Source: Mycolicibacterium sp. MU0050
Lineage (GTDB): Bacteria > Actinomycetota > Actinomycetes > Mycobacteriales > Mycobacteriaceae
Direction of reading: 5' to 3'
Assembly: GCF_963378085.1 (NCBI RefSeq)
Contig: NZ_OY726395.1
Location: 2,542,001-2,606,000, forward strand
DNA: 64,000 nt
The translations under genes and the position numbers were made by a program. Shown here one piece after another: positions 63,162-64,000 of the stretch; within the stretch, counting starts at the first letter, position 1; every line of letters starts with the position of its first letter. The notes beneath the pieces were generated by a model that worked only from the letters and a program-made list of their open reading frames with translations, was not told the DNA's origin and did not search any database.

Positions 63162-63908
63162 TCAACCGCTGACCGCGGCCAGCGCCTCCGGCAGGGTGAA
63201 CCGCCCCGCGTAGAGGGCCTTGCCCATGATCGCGCCCTCGACCCCGCGGTCGGTCAGCGTGGCGATGGCCCGCAGGTCGTCGAGGCTGGACACCCCGCCG
63301 GAGGCGATCACGGGCGCGTCGGTGCGCGCGGCGACCTGCTCGAGCAGTTCCAGGTTGGGCCCGGCCAGGGTGCCGTCCTTGGTGACGTCGGTGACCACGA
63401 AACGCGAACACCCTTCGCGGTCAAGACGTTCCAGGACCTCCCACAGGTCACCGCCGTCGGTTTCCCAGCCGCGTCCGCGCAGCCGGTGATTGCCGTCGAT
63501 GATCTTGACGTCCAGGCCCACCGCCACGCGGTCACCGTGTTCGGCGATGGCCGCCGCACACCACACCGGATTCTCCAGGGCCGCGGTGCCCAGGTTGACC
63601 CGCGCACATCCGGTGGCCAGCGCGGCCTGCAGGGATTCGTCGTCGCGGATACCGCCGGACAGCTCGACGGCCACGTCGAGCTTGCCGACCAGCTCCGCGA
63701 GCAGCTCCCGGTTCGAGCCACGGCCGAACGCGGCGTCGAGGTCCACCAGGTGGATCCATTCCGCGCCGTCACGCTGCCAGGTCTCGGCGGCCTCGAGGGC
63801 GGACCCATAGTCGGTTTCGCTGCCGGCCTTGCCCTGCACCAGCCGGACGGCCTGTCCGTCGACCACGTCGACGGCGGGCAACAGAATCAATGGTGGTTTA
63901 GAAGTCAC
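63162..63908 (-). CDS. hisA: Phosphoribosyl isomerase A (HisA/PriA)
   Basis: A 248-residue TIM barrel. [17 protein letters not shown] holds the first catalytic aspartate, and [16 protein letters not shown] the second. In mycobacteria and streptomycetes this enzyme (PriA) isomerises both ProFAR in histidine synthesis and phosphoribosylanthranilate in tryptophan synthesis. The trp genes in this window include no trpF, in keeping with that dual role. GTG start overlaps the hisH stop (GTGA). Confidence 0.96.
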   Translation of the reverse strand: MTSKPPLILLPAVDVVDGQAVRLVQGKAGSETDYGSALEAAETWQRDGAEWIHLVDLDAAFGRGSNRELLAELVGKLDVAVELSGGIRDDESLQAALATGCARVNLGTAALENPVWCAAAIAEHGDRVAVGLDVKIIDGNHRLRGRGWETDGGDLWEVLERLDREGCSRFVVTDVTKDGTLAGPNLELLEQVAARTDAPVIASGGVSSLDDLRAIATLTDRGVEGAIMGKALYAGRFTLPEALAAVSG

Positions 63909-64000
63909 AGTCCCTCAACCCAATTCGCGAGCAGCTCGGCGCCGGCGTCGCCGCTCTTTTCCGGATGAAATTGCGTGGCGGCCAGTGGGCCGTCCTCGAC
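63905..64000 (-). CDS. hisH: Imidazole glycerol phosphate synthase, glutaminase subunit (C-terminal fragment)
   Basis: The last 31 codons of hisH; the rest lies beyond the right edge. The visible [17 protein letters not shown] carries the His and Glu of the class-I glutaminase Cys-His-Glu triad, followed by the short terminal helix. Its stop overlaps the hisA start, so HisH and HisA are coupled. HisH supplies ammonia to HisF. Confidence 0.9.
   Translation of the reverse strand, partial: VEDGPLAATQFHPEKSGDAGAELLANWVEGL

Noticed and set aside
1..64000. tRNA, rRNA, insertion sequences, integrases, phage genes
   Set aside because: None found on reading either strand. Gaps are short and flanking genes are intact chromosomal genes.

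Overview
The window reads as chromosomal DNA of a high-GC actinomycete, almost certainly a Mycobacterium/Mycolicibacterium, probably a rapid grower. Many proteins here are near-identical in family and length to Mycobacterium tuberculosis proteins recalled from memory: RbpA, PafA, the Rv1625c-type adenylate cyclase, CydA, TrpC and TrpE. The apolipoprotein N-acyltransferase and dolichol-phosphate-mannose synthase are separate genes, as in M. smegmatis, not fused as in M. tuberculosis. No gene-free gap exceeds about 220 bp. I saw no rRNA, tRNA, CRISPR array, insertion sequence or prophage.

Layout. 1-9.1 kb: a phosphotransferase fragment, a carboxylesterase, a lipoprotein, a small Cys-rich protein, rbpA, ppm1/lnt, an amidohydrolase, fxsA and two tandem FMN/F420-type split-barrel proteins. 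9.1-16.0 kb: aerobic cobalamin genes, cobN divergent from cobG-cobH-cobIJ. 16.0-20.6 kb: a short-chain dehydrogenase, a biliverdin-reductase-like protein, pepE, a SnoaL-like protein, a 5'-3' exonuclease and a DUF4333 protein. 20.8-28.1 kb: helY-tatC-tatA-pafC-pafB-pafA (RNA helicase, Tat export, PafBC DNA-damage activator, Pup ligase). 28.3-33.8 kb: a small helical protein with a DUF1023 hydrolase, an MpaB-type oxygenase divergent from a TetR regulator across a 28-bp palindrome, the cyclase and a Dps ferritin.

34.0-42.3 kb is the most unusual part, a single minus-strand run. It encodes a solute-binding lipoprotein, permease and ATPase of a polar amino acid ABC importer; then a receptor Ser/Thr kinase whose extracytoplasmic domain is itself a solute-binding protein about 60% identical to the importer's lipoprotein; then a histidine kinase, its LuxR-type response regulator and a large DUF2339 membrane protein. 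The kinase and histidine kinase genes overlap by GTGA. This looks like an amino-acid-sensing, dual phospho-signalling operon built around a duplicated importer subunit.

42.5-49.7 kb: an HdeD-like protein, cydA-cydB-cydD-cydC (bd oxidase and its assembly exporter) and a DUF4190 protein. 49.7-64 kb, nearly all minus strand: hisH(partial)-hisA-impA-hisF-hisI, then trpE-trpM-trpC-trpB-trpA-lgt, then TM2 and DUF2752 proteins, pykA and tesB, with bcp inserted on the plus strand. There is no trpF; the hisA product is the PriA type that serves both pathways. Lgt has a very long acidic tail encoded by near-identical DNA repeats.

Regulation. Many genes start 6-8 nt downstream of a TANNNT hexamer without a good Shine-Dalgarno, the signature of leaderless mycobacterial transcripts. 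Four-base ATGA/GTGA overlaps couple many operon partners.
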